5,641 nt of DNA from Candidatus Bathyarchaeota archaeon (GTDB lineage Archaea; Thermoproteota; Bathyarchaeia; TCS64), in the NCBI GenBank assembly GCA_020697635.1, contig JAEHCT010000104.1, positions 1 through 5,641 on the forward strand, in the 5' to 3' direction. The notes under the pieces are model-generated. The model saw nothing but the letters and a program-made list of their open reading frames with translations, had not been told where the DNA came from and did no database searches. The position numbers and the translations under genes are program-made. Of this stretch, positions 5,147-5,641 are shown piece after piece (positions within the stretch are counted from its first letter, which is position 1; each line of letters begins with the position of its first letter).

Positions 5147-5641
5147 CACCGACCCCCCAGGGCGCTCACGGCCTCTCGGTAGGTGAAGCGTCCCTCGTAT
5201 AGGGCCTTGCCCACCACGACGGCCGCTGCCCCCGTGTCCCTGAGCCTCAAGAGGTCATCGAGTCTGGAGACGCCGCCCGACGCGATGATGGATGCGTCGC
5301 CTGCTATTCTTCTGTAGGTCTCGACGTCGAGGCCCTTCAGGGCTCCGTCTCTTTCCACGTCGGTGACCAGGAACCACTCGAAGCCCAGCGCCTTGTACGC
5401 CGGTATGGCGTCGGTTAGGCGTCTGCCGGCGGTTTGGGTCCACCCCCTCGCGAGGACGTTGCCTTCCCTGTGGTCCAGCGCGACGGCGACCCGCTCCGAC
5501 CCATACTCGGGGAGGAGCTGCGCCGCCTCATCGGGGCTGCTCAAGGCGTATGATCCCAGAACCACCCTGTAGACGCCCGCGTCGAGGAGTTGAGCCGCCT
5601 CGTCCTTGTCCCTGATGCCGCCGCCCACCTGGGTCTCCGTG
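5146..5641 (-). CDS. hisA: ProFAR isomerase HisA, 5' end outside window
   Basis: The C-terminal 164 codons of hisA are present; the frame is open through the window end (TETQVGGGIRD at the edge) and the N-terminal 75 or so residues, with the first catalytic aspartate, lie outside. HisA is a (beta-alpha)8 isomerase that turns ProFAR into PRFAR, an Amadori rearrangement and the substrate step for HisF. Visible family signatures are QVGGGIR (first phosphate-binding loop), VVLGSYAL, VALDHREG, RGWTQT, the second catalytic aspartate in LVTDVERDG (codon 5361-5359), ASGGVS (second phosphate-binding loop) and VVVGKALYEG near the C-terminus. An internal GTG at 5628 is not a start, because the conserved GGG loop and the residues before it are in frame upstream. 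The stop TGA overlaps the hisF ATG by one base, and the hisF Shine-Dalgarno is made from its last glycine codons. Confidence 0.97.
   Translation of the reverse strand, partial: TETQVGGGIRDKDEAAQLLDAGVYRVVLGSYALSSPDEAAQLLPEYGSERVAVALDHREGNVLARGWTQTAGRRLTDAIPAYKALGFEWFLVTDVERDGALKGLDVETYRRIAGDASIIASGGVSRLDDLLRLRDTGAAAVVVGKALYEGRFTYREAVSALGGR
5152..5158 (-). promoter_or_regulatory. Shine-Dalgarno of hisF at a TGATG overlap
   Basis: GGGGGGT lies five bases before ATG 5146. It differs from GGAGGT by G for A, which still pairs by wobble with the 16S rRNA end. It decides for the ATG, which gives the standard HisF N-terminus and puts D11 at its usual number, rather than the GTG at 5149. Confidence 0.5.

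Noticed and set aside
3993..5186. Plus-strand open frames opposite hisI and hisF (3993-4406, 4518-5186, 4673-5182)
   Set aside because: They lie antisense to clear, full-length his genes and show no recognisable domains.

Overview
The window looks like chromosomal DNA of a GC-rich archaeon, most likely from the Thermoproteota/TACK lineages and probably a thermophile. The evidence is heavy use of AGG for arginine and ATA for isoleucine, first genes of transcription units that have a TATA element about 27-30 bases before the start codon and no Shine-Dalgarno (leaderless style), internal operon genes that do have Shine-Dalgarno sequences, and protein types typical of archaea. The exact group cannot be settled from this sequence alone.

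Layout. Bases 1-386 hold no convincing gene: a 75-base-period tandem repeat (1-132), an A/C-rich stretch and a few small inverted repeats. An intronless tRNA-Gly(GCC) with encoded CCA lies on the minus strand at 387-460. A compact promoter region (461-560) fires left into the tRNA and right into a two-gene operon. That operon (561-3256, +) encodes a 552-residue MoxR-family AAA+ ATPase with an N-terminal zinc ribbon and a long helical, acidic middle part, followed after two bases by a 344-residue von Willebrand factor A (VWA) protein. It converges, with only four bases between stop codons, on a minus-strand HAD-type hydrolase (3261-3863) that has its own promoter. After a 159-base gap come three overlapping minus-strand histidine genes, in transcription order hisA (cut by the window end), hisF and hisI.

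How the genes work together. HisA, HisF and HisI are steps of histidine biosynthesis (ProFAR isomerase, cyclase subunit of IGP synthase, PR-AMP cyclohydrolase), translationally coupled through two identical TGATG stop/start overlaps. The HAD protein may supply a phosphatase near this pathway, but two of its catalytic motifs are altered. The MoxR-VWA pair is the usual two-part chaperone-like machine that remodels or activates a client protein. Here no client gene is adjacent, the ATPase has lost the Walker B glutamate (Ala instead) and has Asp at the sensor-1 Asn, and the VWA protein has an altered metal site (DxGxS). This pair, with its zinc ribbon and duplicated SHOCT-like motif, is the best candidate in the window for a poorly described system.
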